Source: Variovorax atrisoli 110B | GTDB taxonomy: Bacteria > Pseudomonadota > Gammaproteobacteria > Burkholderiales > Burkholderiaceae_C | Length of the DNA: 64,000 nt | Assembly: GCF_000382045.1 (NCBI RefSeq) | Contig: NZ_KB907458.1 | Span: forward strand, 186,001-250,000 | Reading direction: 5' to 3' | Part shown: piece by piece, positions 50,754 to 58,396 of the stretch | Layout of the letters: each line of letters opens with the position of its first letter | Numbering within the stretch: the stretch's first letter is position 1 | Translations under genes and position numbers: made by a program | The notes under the pieces: model-generated | What the model was told of the DNA's origin: nothing | The model's database searches: none | What the model saw: the letters and a program-made list of their open reading frames with translations, nothing else

Positions 50754-51253
50754 GCTCCGAAGCCCATGCCGACGTGGTCTGCCGCCCGGTCGGCGTCGTG
50801 CGAAGCCGCTTCACCGAATCCACCGGCATGCCGATCCAGACCGCCGGTGCGCCCGATGAAACGGGGCGCGTCGAGGTCTTTGCCGAATTCGCGCCGGGCC
50901 TGCGCGACATCGAGGGCTTCGACTACCTGATCCTGGTCACGCACCTGCACCAGTGCGCGCACGAGCGGCTCGAGGTGGTGCCCTTCCTGGAGCAGGGCAA
51001 TGCGTCGCACGGCGTCTTCGCCACCCGCGCGCCGGCCCGGCCGAACCGGCTGGGCCTGTCGATCGTTCGGCTCACGTCGGTGCAAGGCACGACGCTGCAC
51101 TTCAGCGGCAACGACATGATGGACGGTACGCCCGTGCTCGACATCAAGCCCTACGTGCCGAAGTTCGACGCGAGGGAGACCACGCGCGTCGGCTGGTTCG
51201 GCGACAGGCTCGATCAGCTGCCGCGCACCCGCTCCGACGGCAGGATGGGCTGA
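50750..51253 (+). CDS. TrmO/TsaA-like (YaeB-type) SAM-dependent tRNA methyltransferase
   Basis: 167 residues: a TsaA-type beta-barrel domain with VCRPVGVVRSRFTE near the start, ARPNRLGLSIVRLTSVQG and GTPVLDIKPYVPKFD, all typical of the TrmO family, which adds the methyl group to N6-threonylcarbamoyladenosine-37 in tRNA. The E. coli protein has an extra C-terminal domain; this one ends after the barrel. It is coupled to the modE-like gene. Its 3' end overlaps the convergent nitroreductase by 40 bp. A different methyl acceptor in this molybdenum context is possible. Confidence 0.8.
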   Translation: MSSEAHADVVCRPVGVVRSRFTESTGMPIQTAGAPDETGRVEVFAEFAPGLRDIEGFDYLILVTHLHQCAHERLEVVPFLEQGNASHGVFATRAPARPNRLGLSIVRLTSVQGTTLHFSGNDMMDGTPVLDIKPYVPKFDARETTRVGWFGDRLDQLPRTRSDGRMG

Positions 51254-51888
51254 GCGCCCGGATCTTCGTCGTTGTCCGGGCCCGGTGGCCGCTCGTGCCA
51301 GCCTTGCCAGCATGACCACACGCTCTGCGACAGCACCTCGCGCGCCTCTGGCGGCGCCTCTCGGATGCTGCCCACGCTGATGAAGCCTGCCAGGTACTCG
51401 CCCGGCAGCACGCCCACCTGACGCGCCAGCGTCTCGTCGAAGCAGCGCTCACCGCTCAGGACGATGGCGCCGTAACCCAGCTGGTGCGCGGCGCTCAGCA
51501 GGTTTCCCAGTGCGGCGCCTGCACCCAGCCATTGCTCGCGCGCCGGGATCTTGCTGCGCTCTTGCGGCGACACGACGAAGCCCAGCAACAACGGTGGTCG
51601 CGTGGCGTGCTCGCGCGCGCGCCGGAGGTCGGCTGGGCTGGCCAGCGGATCGCGCCGGAGCTTTTCCTGCTCGAAGCACCATGCCAGAGCCTCCCGGTTC
51701 TGGTGGCGGAACTCGATGACGCGCCACGGATGCAGGCCGCCGTGGTCGGGCGCACGCAGGCCGGCCTGGATGATCGCGTCGAGTTCGTCCGGATTCGGGC
51801 CGGGCTGCTCCAGCCGGCGCGGCGATACAGACCTGCGCGTCAGCAGGACCTCGAGAATGCGCTCCGCGCCTGTCATGTGCCGCCACAT
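51214..51888 (-). CDS. YdjA-like nitroreductase family protein
   Basis: 224 residues from ATG 51888, selected because AAGGAG lies about 10 bases upstream in its sense; ATG 51876 is alternative. FMN-binding features: LLTRRSVSPRRLEQPGPNPDEL near the start, then LRAPDHGGLHPWRVIEF, the arrangement seen in YdjA. EQWLGAGAALGNLLSAAHQLG and GAIVLSGERCFD fill the rest. Such proteins are NAD(P)H-dependent flavin reductases of unknown physiological substrate. The 3' end overlaps trmO. Confidence 0.88.
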   Translation of the reverse strand: MWRHMTGAERILEVLLTRRSVSPRRLEQPGPNPDELDAIIQAGLRAPDHGGLHPWRVIEFRHQNREALAWCFEQEKLRRDPLASPADLRRAREHATRPPLLLGFVVSPQERSKIPAREQWLGAGAALGNLLSAAHQLGYGAIVLSGERCFDETLARQVGVLPGEYLAGFISVGSIREAPPEAREVLSQSVWSCWQGWHERPPGPDNDEDPGAQPILPSERVRGS

Positions 51889-51892
51889 GGTG

Positions 51893-52150
51893 TCATTGCT
51901 CCTTGATGGCCGGTGCGCCGGCGTCGGCCCATGCCGCTTCGCGGCGCAGCACCTCGCCGATGTCGCCCGCATCGGTGGCGCCCACGAAGAACGACTGGCT
52001 CGCGCCGTCCGCGCCCGTGATGGACAGCACGAAGCCGGCGGCGTCCATGGTGCGTTCGATGCGCCATTCCCGTACCTGTGTCACGCGATGGCGAAGCTCC
52101 AGCCGGCCCGAGATCGAACGGACGACGGCGTCGTGGGCGGAAGTGCGCAT
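51893..52150 (-). CDS. Hypothetical protein upstream of the nitroreductase
   Basis: 85 residues, predicted to be mostly beta-strand (RLELRHRVTQVREWRIERTM, GFVLSITGADGASQSFFVGA) with an acidic C-terminus. Not recognised. Its stop lies within the nitroreductase translation-initiation region, so the pair is probably coupled. It diverges from modB with a 107-bp gap. Confidence 0.6.
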   Translation of the reverse strand: MRTSAHDAVVRSISGRLELRHRVTQVREWRIERTMDAAGFVLSITGADGASQSFFVGATDAGDIGEVLRREAAWADAGAPAIKEQ

Positions 52151-52166
52151 GGGCTGTGGTCTCCTA

Positions 52167-52190
52167 CGCTGTATCCCGCAGTATATGAAG
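52167..52190. promoter_or_regulatory. Possible ModE-type site or -10 region upstream of modB
   Basis: CGCTGTAT (52167-52174) and GTATATG (52181-52187) partly resemble the AT-rich half-sites of ModE boxes but are not a good palindrome. TATATG could also serve as a -10. It is the only AT-rich patch between the divergent hypothetical gene and modB. Weak. Confidence 0.25.
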
Positions 52191-52257
52191 ACTCATCGGA
52201 TTACGCATCCTCGTGGGAACCTGAGGCGTCTCCGTGTAACAATCGCGCCGTATTTCC

Positions 52258-52941
52258 ATGAACACGACGAATTCGCTCATCGCCTCGACCGACTGGTTCC
52301 CGCTGGTGCTGTCGCTCAAGGTCGCCGCCGTGGCGACCGTGCTGGCGCTGATCGTGGGCGTGGCGCTGGGCTGGGTGTTCGCGCGCAAGAAATTCTTCGG
52401 CAGCAACGTCCTCGAAGCCGTATTCATGCTGCCGCTGGTGCTGCCGCCCACGGTGATCGGCTACGCCATCCTCGTTGCGGCCGGCCGCCGCAGCCCGCTG
52501 GGCGCCTGGCTGCGCGAGCACTTCGACTACACCATCATCTTCAGCTGGCATGGCGCCGTGGTCGCCTCGGCCGTGGTGGCGCTGCCGCTGGTGCTCAAGT
52601 CGGCCAGCGCGGCCTTCGCGGGCGTGGACCGCTCGCTCGAAGCCGCGGCCAGCACGCTGCGGCAGTCGCCGTTCTCGGTGTTCCTGCGCGTCACGCTGCC
52701 GCTAGCATGGCCCGGCATCCTGGCCGGCACGCTGCTCGCCTTCGCACGCGCCATGGGCGAGTTCGGCGCCTCGCTGATGGTGGCCGGCTCCATTCCGAAG
52801 CAGACCCAGACGCTGTCGATGGCCATCTACGACGCGGTGCAGGCCGGGCACGACGACCTCGCGCTGCTGCTGGTCGTCGTGACCTCGTTGCTGTCGATCA
52901 CCGTGCTGGTGCTGTCGAACCGCTTCTTTTCGCTGAAATGA
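52258..52941 (+). CDS. modB: Molybdate ABC transporter permease
   Basis: 227 residues with five or six transmembrane helices and the EAA-type loop (VDRSLEAAASTLRQSPFSVF, then PLAWPGILAGTLLAFARAMGEFGASLM). LSLKVAAVATVLALIVG and MLPLVLPPTVIGYAIL are typical ModB segments. It forms the membrane channel for molybdate. Its order (modB before modA and modC) is unlike the usual modA-modB-modC, and a hairpin repeat lies between modB and modA. Confidence 0.94.
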   Translation: MNTTNSLIASTDWFPLVLSLKVAAVATVLALIVGVALGWVFARKKFFGSNVLEAVFMLPLVLPPTVIGYAILVAAGRRSPLGAWLREHFDYTIIFSWHGAVVASAVVALPLVLKSASAAFAGVDRSLEAAASTLRQSPFSVFLRVTLPLAWPGILAGTLLAFARAMGEFGASLMVAGSIPKQTQTLSMAIYDAVQAGHDDLALLLVVVTSLLSITVLVLSNRFFSLK

Positions 52942-52945
52942 GCAC

Positions 52946-53045
52946 ACCCCCAGGCTTCGCGCACTTCGTGTCGCTACGCCAACCCCCTTGCAGGGGGCAA
53001 CACCTGCGGCCTGGCAGAGCCGGTTCCGCGGTGTTGCCCGAAGGG
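52946..53045 (+). repeat. Intergenic hairpin repeat, copy between modB and modA
   Basis: Same family as at 6531 and 22947: CTTCGCGCACTTCGTGTCGC, stem CCCCCTTGCAGGGGG (52983-52997), CCTGGCAGAGCCGG and TTCCGCGGTGTTGCCC. It lies within an operon, which could reduce or stabilise the modA-modC part of the message. Confidence 0.75.
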
Positions 53046-53096
53046 GAAGGGGTCTCTTTTCAATCCTCGGCTCTCTATCAATTCCTGGAGATCATC

Positions 53097-53846
53097 ATGC
53101 GTCCGTTGCGTCTTTTGTCCTTCGTCGTTGCCTTGGGCTTGCCGCTGGCTGTCGCCGCGCAGCAGATCACCGTGTCCGCCGCCGCGAGCCTGACCGACGC
53201 GTTCAAGGAGATCGGACCGAAGTTCGAGGCCGCCAAGGCGGGCGCGTCGGTGCGCTTCAACTTCGCGGCCTCGGGCGTGCTGCTGCAGCAGATCGGGCAG
53301 GGCGCGCCGGTGGACGTGTTCGCCAGCGCCGACCAGGAAACGATGAACCGCGGCGTCGAGCAGAAGGCCATCGATGCCGCCACGCGCAAGGACTTCGTGA
53401 CCAACAGCCTGGTGCTCATCGAGCCCGCCAGGGAAGGCGTGGGCCTGAAATCGCTGCAGGACCTGAGCGGTGCCAATGTCAAGAAGATCGCCGTCGGCAA
53501 GGTCGCGACCGTGCCGGTCGGCCGCTACACCAGGCAGGTGCTCGACGGCGCCAACCTCTGGACCACGCTCGAGCCCAAGTTCGTGCAGGCCGACAGCGTG
53601 CGTCAGGTGCTCGACTACGTGAGCCGCGGCGAGGCCGAGGCCGGCTTCGTCTATCGCACTGACGCGGCCATCGCCGGCGACAAGGTCAGGATCGCTTTCA
53701 CGCCCACCGGCCACACGCCCGTGACCTATCCGATCGCCGTGGTCGCCGAGAGCAGGCAGAAGGCGCTGGCCGGCGACTTCATCGCCTTCCTGGCGACGCC
53801 CGCCGCGCAGGAAGTGCTCGCGCGCTACGGATTCGGCAAGCCATGA
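53097..53846 (+). CDS. modA: Molybdate ABC transporter substrate-binding protein
   Basis: 249 residues from ATG 53097 (TGGAG seven bases upstream). Signal peptide (LLSFVVALGLPLAVAAQ) then TVSAAASLTDAFKEIGPKFE, FNFAASGVLLQQIGQGAPVDVFASAD and YVSRGEAEAGFVYRTDA. These are diagnostic for ModA, which binds molybdate or tungstate in the periplasm. Its stop overlaps modC (ATGA). Confidence 0.96.
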   Translation: MRPLRLLSFVVALGLPLAVAAQQITVSAAASLTDAFKEIGPKFEAAKAGASVRFNFAASGVLLQQIGQGAPVDVFASADQETMNRGVEQKAIDAATRKDFVTNSLVLIEPAREGVGLKSLQDLSGANVKKIAVGKVATVPVGRYTRQVLDGANLWTTLEPKFVQADSVRQVLDYVSRGEAEAGFVYRTDAAIAGDKVRIAFTPTGHTPVTYPIAVVAESRQKALAGDFIAFLATPAAQEVLARYGFGKP

Positions 53847-54634
53847 TCGACGTCGATCTGAAGCTCACGGTGGCCGACGGCCGCCGGCGCTTCGATCTCG
53901 CGGTGCGTTTCGCGACGGACGTGCCCTTCGCCGCGCTCTACGGCCCGTCGGGCGCGGGCAAGTCGCTCACCCTGCAGGCCATCGCCGGCCTGCTGCATCC
54001 CAGTTCGGGCCACGTGAGGCTCGACGGCCGCACGCTGTACGACTCGGCGCAGGGCATCGACGTGCCCGCGCCGGCGCGGCGCATCGGCTACCTCTTCCAG
54101 GACTACGCGCTGTTCCCGCACCTGAGCGTGCGCGAGAACGTGGCTTTCGGCCTGACCGCATGGCACCGCCCCAAGCCCGCCGCGAAGGATGCCGAGCGCG
54201 TCCACGCACTGCTCGAGAACTTCGGCCTCGCCGCCCTGGCCGAGAGCCGTCCGCAGACCCTCTCGGGCGGCCAGCGGCAGCGCGTGGCGCTCGCCCGCGC
54301 CCTGGCCTGCGAACCCCAGGTGCTGCTGCTCGACGAGCCCTTCGCCGCCCTCAACCCCATGCTGCGCGCCGAACTGCGCGAGGAACTCGCCCAGGTGCGC
54401 AGGCAGTGGGGCATTCCGGTGCTGATGATCACGCACGACATCGAGGACGTCCTCGCGCTGGCCGACGTGGCCTTCGTCTACAGCGAAGGCCGGGTGGTGC
54501 GCGAGATCGACCTGCACAACGCCGAGAGCCGCGATTTCGCGCTGCACGAGGCGGCCGGTGCCCGCCTCGTGGAAGACACGCCGCTGCGGCGCAAGTTGAG
54601 GGGGCTGCTGATGCGGGACACGCGGGGAGCCTGA
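53843..54634 (+). CDS. modC: Molybdate ABC transporter ATP-binding protein lacking the C-terminal Mop domain
   Basis: 263 residues. Walker A GPSGAGKS (34-41), Q-loop FQDYALFPHLSVRENVAFGL, signature LSGGQRQRVALARALA, Walker B VLLLDEPFAAL and the H-loop LMITHDIEDV. The nucleotide-binding domain is complete, but the TOBE/Mop molybdate-binding domain of about 90 residues found in E. coli ModC is absent, so trans-inhibition by molybdate is unlikely. It is coupled to modA. The segment FAALNPMLRAEL matches the usual D-loop position, with N in place of D. Confidence 0.93.
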   Translation: MIDVDLKLTVADGRRRFDLAVRFATDVPFAALYGPSGAGKSLTLQAIAGLLHPSSGHVRLDGRTLYDSAQGIDVPAPARRIGYLFQDYALFPHLSVRENVAFGLTAWHRPKPAAKDAERVHALLENFGLAALAESRPQTLSGGQRQRVALARALACEPQVLLLDEPFAALNPMLRAELREELAQVRRQWGIPVLMITHDIEDVLALADVAFVYSEGRVVREIDLHNAESRDFALHEAAGARLVEDTPLRRKLRGLLMRDTRGA

Positions 54635-54655
54635 GGCGGCCCGTTCATTTCCTTT

Positions 54656-54689
54656 TTGAATCGCCGCATGTCCCGATTCAATTTGACGC
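54656..54689 (+). promoter_or_regulatory. Operator-like element B upstream of the YdeP/FdhF-type gene
   Basis: TTGAATCG (54656-54663), 10-nt spacer CCGCATGTCC, CGATTCAA (54674-54681): a perfect 8-bp inverted repeat, then TTTGACG. It matches element A before the OFA transporter in position of both arms and in the CATG core. Best explained as a shared binding site, most simply for the LysR protein at 47.5 kb. Confidence 0.7.
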
Positions 54690-54719
54690 TCCGCCGGCCC
54701 GCGGCGAACACTCGCTCGC

Positions 54720-57092
54720 ATGAGCAGCGAGCAGAAGATCGAGTTTTACAAGGGCCCGGCGGGCGGCTGGGGCGCATTGCGCAGCGTGACGAACGCGCTG
54801 CTGCGGCAGGACATTCCGATCAAGGGCGCGAAGACGCTGCTGTCGGCCAACCAGCCTGACGGTTTCGACTGCCCGGGCTGCGCCTGGCCCGACCGCAACC
54901 ACGCCTCCACCTTCGAGTTCTGCGAGAACGGCGTGAAGGCCGTGGCCGCCGAGGCCACTGCGCGCCGCGCCGGCCCGGAGCTGTTCGCGAAGCACACGGT
55001 GGCCGAGCTGGCCGAGCAGAGCGACTTCTGGCTCGAGGACCAGGGCCGGCTCACCCACCCCATGGCCTACGACGCGGCGAGCGACAAGTACGTGCCGGTC
55101 GAGTGGGACGACGCCTTCGCGCGCATCGCCCGCCACCTGAACGCGCTGCCCGACCCCGACCAGGCCATCTTCTACACCTCGGGCCGGGCCAGCAACGAAG
55201 CAGCCTTCCTGTACCAGCTCTTCGTGCGCGAGTACGGCACCAACAATTTTCCCGACTGCTCCAACATGTGCCACGAGCCCAGCGGCAGCGGCATGCGCCC
55301 GCAGCTCGGCGTGGGCAAGGGCACGGTCACCCTCGACGACTTCGAGAAGGCCGATGCGATCTTCATCTTCGGCCAGAACCCCGGCACCAACCACCCGCGC
55401 ATGCTCGGCGAGCTGCGCGCGGCATCGAAGCGCGGTGCGCGCATCGTGAGCTTCAACCCGCTGCGCGAGCGCGGCCTGGAGCGCTTCGCCGACCCCCAGG
55501 ACAAGCTGGAGATGGCGACCCTGGGCTCCACGCCCATCAGCACGCACTACTTCCAGCTGCGCGTGGGCGGCGACTTCGCCGCCATCAAGGGGATGATGAA
55601 GCACGTCCTCGAGCGCGAGGACGAGGCCGCGGCACGCGGCGAGCCCTCGGTGCTCGACCATGCATTCATCGCCGAGCACACCACCGGCTTCGAGGCGCTG
55701 GCGGCCGACCTGCGCGCCGAGCAGTGGGACGTGCTGGTGCGCGAATCGGGCCTGAGCGAGGAACAGATCCGCGCCGCGGCCGACGTGTACCTGGGCGCGA
55801 AGAGCGTCATCGCCTGCTGGGGCATGGGCATCACCCAGCACCAGCATTCGGTGGCCACGATCCAGATGATCGGCAACCTGCTGATGATGCGCGGCAACAT
55901 GGGCCGCGAAGGCGCGGGCGCCTGCCCGGTGCGCGGCCACAGCAACGTGCAGGGCGACCGCACCATGGGCATCTGGGAGAAGCCGCCCGCCGCGCTGCTC
56001 GACCGCCTGCAGCAGGTGTTCGGATTCGAGCCGCCGCGACGCAACGGCGTCGACACGGTCGAGGCCATCCAGTCGATGCTCGACGGCAAGGGCAAGGTGT
56101 TCTTCGCGCTCGGCGGCAACTTCGCTGCCGCCACGCCCGACACCTACCAGACCTGGAAGGCGCTGAAGCAGTGCGAGCTCACGGTGCACGTGACCACCAA
56201 GCTCAACCGCAGCCATGTGATCCACGGGCGCGAGGCGCTGATCCTGCCGTGCCTGGGCCGCACCGAGATCGACATGCAGGCCGGCGGCCAGCAGGGCGTG
56301 ACGGTGGAAGACTCGATGAGCATGGTGCACATCTCGATGGGCATCAACCCGCCCGCGTCGGAGCACCTGCTGTCCGAGCCGGCCATCGTGGCGCGGCTCG
56401 CGGCGGCCACGCTGGGCGCGCGCAGCAAGACGCCGTGGCTCTGGCTCATCGAGGACTATTCGCGCATCCGCGACAAGATCGAAGCCGTGTTCGACGACTT
56501 CAAGGACTTCAACGTCCGCGTGGCGCACCCCGGCGGCTTCCGCCTGCGCAACACCGCGAGCGAGCGGGTGTGGAACACCGCCTCGAGGAAGGCCGTGTTC
56601 TTCACGCACGCTGTGCCGCTGGACACGCCTTCGCACCGCGCCCGCGCGCGCTTCGCCAAGAACGGCGCCAAGAAGGGCGACACCATCGTCTTCACGCTGC
56701 TGACCACGCGTTCGCACGACCAGTACAACACCACCATCTACGGCATGGACGACCGCTATCGCGGCGTCTTCGGCCAGCGCCGCGTGGTCTTCATCCACAA
56801 GGAGGACATCCGCGCCCTGGGCATGAAGGACGGCGACTGGGTCGACATCCAGACCGTGTGGAACGACGGCCAGGAGCGCCGCGCCGACCGCTTCAAGCTG
56901 GTGGCCTACGACATCCCGCGCGGCAACCTCGCGGCCTACTACCCCGAGACCAATCCGCTGGTGCCGTTGTCGGCCGTGGCGGAAAACGCTGGCACGCCGA
57001 CTTCCAAGTCCATTCCCGTGGTGCTGGTGCCGCACGAGCTGCCGATCGAGAAGCTGGCGGAGGACGAGGCCGGCGGCGTGGTGGCCGCGTGA
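54720..57092 (+). CDS. YdeP/FdhF-family molybdopterin oxidoreductase (formate dehydrogenase alpha-like)
   Basis: 790 residues. Molybdopterin oxidoreductase domain (about 100-560) and a C-terminal molybdopterin-dinucleotide-binding domain (about 640-760; VFTLLTTRSHDQYNTTIYG). The probable Mo ligand is Cys184 (SNMCHEPSGSG), where E. coli FdhF has selenocysteine. The N-terminus has Cys51, Cys54 and Cys68 only (CPGC, then FEFC), fewer than the four-Cys cluster site of FdhF. WGMGITQHQHSV and RGHSNVQGDRTMG match the family. It is predicted to be cytoplasmic with no signal peptide. fdhD downstream supports a formate-dehydrogenase-like role; E. coli YdeP is linked to acid resistance. Confidence 0.88.
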   Translation: MSSEQKIEFYKGPAGGWGALRSVTNALLRQDIPIKGAKTLLSANQPDGFDCPGCAWPDRNHASTFEFCENGVKAVAAEATARRAGPELFAKHTVAELAEQSDFWLEDQGRLTHPMAYDAASDKYVPVEWDDAFARIARHLNALPDPDQAIFYTSGRASNEAAFLYQLFVREYGTNNFPDCSNMCHEPSGSGMRPQLGVGKGTVTLDDFEKADAIFIFGQNPGTNHPRMLGELRAASKRGARIVSFNPLRERGLERFADPQDKLEMATLGSTPISTHYFQLRVGGDFAAIKGMMKHVLEREDEAAARGEPSVLDHAFIAEHTTGFEALAADLRAEQWDVLVRESGLSEEQIRAAADVYLGAKSVIACWGMGITQHQHSVATIQMIGNLLMMRGNMGREGAGACPVRGHSNVQGDRTMGIWEKPPAALLDRLQQVFGFEPPRRNGVDTVEAIQSMLDGKGKVFFALGGNFAAATPDTYQTWKALKQCELTVHVTTKLNRSHVIHGREALILPCLGRTEIDMQAGGQQGVTVEDSMSMVHISMGINPPASEHLLSEPAIVARLAAATLGARSKTPWLWLIEDYSRIRDKIEAVFDDFKDFNVRVAHPGGFRLRNTASERVWNTASRKAVFFTHAVPLDTPSHRARARFAKNGAKKGDTIVFTLLTTRSHDQYNTTIYGMDDRYRGVFGQRRVVFIHKEDIRALGMKDGDWVDIQTVWNDGQERRADRFKLVAYDIPRGNLAAYYPETNPLVPLSAVAENAGTPTSKSIPVVLVPHELPIEKLAEDEAGGVVAA

Positions 57093-57153
57093 GCGCCTGC
57101 CCGGCCGCTCCGAAGAGGGCTCGCATCGCAGCACGCCGGGGCGGAGGCACGCC

Positions 57154-57441
57154 GTGAGCGCCCTGCTGCAGGACAGCCTGTCGGTCGCCATCCTGCGCAT
57201 GCTCGCGCAGGAGCCCGAAGGCACCGGCGTCTCGCTGCCGCGGCTGGGCAAGCGGCTCGGCCAGGGTGCCAGCGTGCTGATGCGCCGGCTCACGATGATG
57301 GGCGATGCCGCCATCGGCGGCGTGCGCGGCCCGGGCTGGGTGCGGGTGGTGCAGCACGACGACCGCTGGGTCGCGCACCTGCTCGAAGCCGGGCGGGCGC
57401 AGGTGAGAACACTGCCTCCCGAAGACGAAAGCCGCGACTGA
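57154..57441 (+). CDS. Small unknown protein, winged-helix-like, between the molybdoenzyme and fdhD
   Basis: 95 residues from GTG 57154, with a strong Shine-Dalgarno (GGAGG, 57142-57146). Sequence: a helical start (LSVAILRMLAQEPEGTG), SLPRLGKRLGQGASVLMRRLTMM resembling a helix-turn-helix, then a Gly-rich beta-hairpin (GPGWVRVVQHDDRWVAHL). The size suggests a winged helix or a small partner protein. Not assigned to a family. Its intergenic position on the same strand makes it part of the enzyme operon. Confidence 0.75.
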   Translation: MSALLQDSLSVAILRMLAQEPEGTGVSLPRLGKRLGQGASVLMRRLTMMGDAAIGGVRGPGWVRVVQHDDRWVAHLLEAGRAQVRTLPPEDESRD

Positions 57442-57472
57442 GCCGACAATGGCTCGCCCAGCCGGAGCCCCC

Positions 57473-58396
57473 ATGTCGAAGCCAGATCACGACGATTCCG
57501 AAGACACCCTGCCGCCGCTGTCGCGGCACGCCGTGCGCGTGTTCGGCGAGCGCGGCGTCGCGCCGGAAGGCGAACTGCGCGACGACACGCTCGCGGCCGA
57601 GGTGCCGGTGGCGCTCGTGTTCAACGGCGTCTCGCACGCGGTGATGATGGCCACCCCGCAGGACATGGAAGCCTTCGCGCTCGGCTTCGCGCTGAGCGAG
57701 GGCATCCTCGACACCGCCGCCGACTGCCGCGGCATCGACGTGCGCACCGTCGATGCGACCGAAGCCGGCCTGCCCGAAGGCATGCCCGGCATCGAGGTGC
57801 AGCTCGAGATATCCACGCGCAGCTTCGAGCGCCTGAAGGACCGCCGCCGCAGCCTCGCGGGCCGCACCGGCTGCGGCGTGTGCGGCGTCGAGAGCTTCGC
57901 GGGGCTCGACCTCTCTCCGCAGCCCGTGCCCCGGCGCGACTGGATCGAACGCATCGACCTCGCGACCGTGCTGCGCGCCTTCGCCGCCATGCCGCCGCGC
58001 CAGGTCTTCAACGCCGAAGCCGGTGCGATCCATGCTGCCGCATGGGCCACCGTCGACGGCGAACTCACCGATCTCATGGAAGACGTCGGCCGCCACAACG
58101 CGCTCGACAAGCTCATCGGCAGCCTCGCGCAGGCGGACCGCCTGCAGGAGCCGGGCTTCGTGCTGATGTCCAGCCGCGGCAGCCACGAACTCGTGCGCAA
58201 GTGCGCGCGCGTGGGCATCGCGGCGATGGCGACCATCTCCGCGCCCACTGCCATGGGCGTGCGCATGGCCGAGTTGTGCGGCCTGCGGTTCTGGGGGCTG
58301 TGCCGCGCGCCGCGGGGCGTGCTCTATGCCGACGGGCTCGGCGGCGCGGCTCTTTCGAGCGCCAGCACCGCGTCGGCCACGGCCTCGATGCCCTGA
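57473..58396 (+). CDS. fdhD: FdhD sulfurtransferase for formate dehydrogenase
   Basis: 307 residues from ATG 57473; ATG 57449 is an alternative. Cys134 and Cys137 in GRTGCGVCGVESF are the mobile-loop cysteines that carry sulfur from IscS to the molybdenum cofactor. VFNGVSHAVMMATPQDMEAFALGFALSEG and EDVGRHNALDKLIG are family motifs. FdhD is needed for sulfuration of Moco in formate dehydrogenases, and the molybdoenzyme is two genes upstream. The 3' end overlaps the convergent mnmH gene by 73 bp. Confidence 0.94.
   Translation: MSKPDHDDSEDTLPPLSRHAVRVFGERGVAPEGELRDDTLAAEVPVALVFNGVSHAVMMATPQDMEAFALGFALSEGILDTAADCRGIDVRTVDATEAGLPEGMPGIEVQLEISTRSFERLKDRRRSLAGRTGCGVCGVESFAGLDLSPQPVPRRDWIERIDLATVLRAFAAMPPRQVFNAEAGAIHAAAWATVDGELTDLMEDVGRHNALDKLIGSLAQADRLQEPGFVLMSSRGSHELVRKCARVGIAAMATISAPTAMGVRMAELCGLRFWGLCRAPRGVLYADGLGGAALSSASTASATASMP

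Noticed and set aside
54678..57449. 923-residue minus-strand frame
   Set aside because: Antisense to the molybdoenzyme gene, no recognisable motif.
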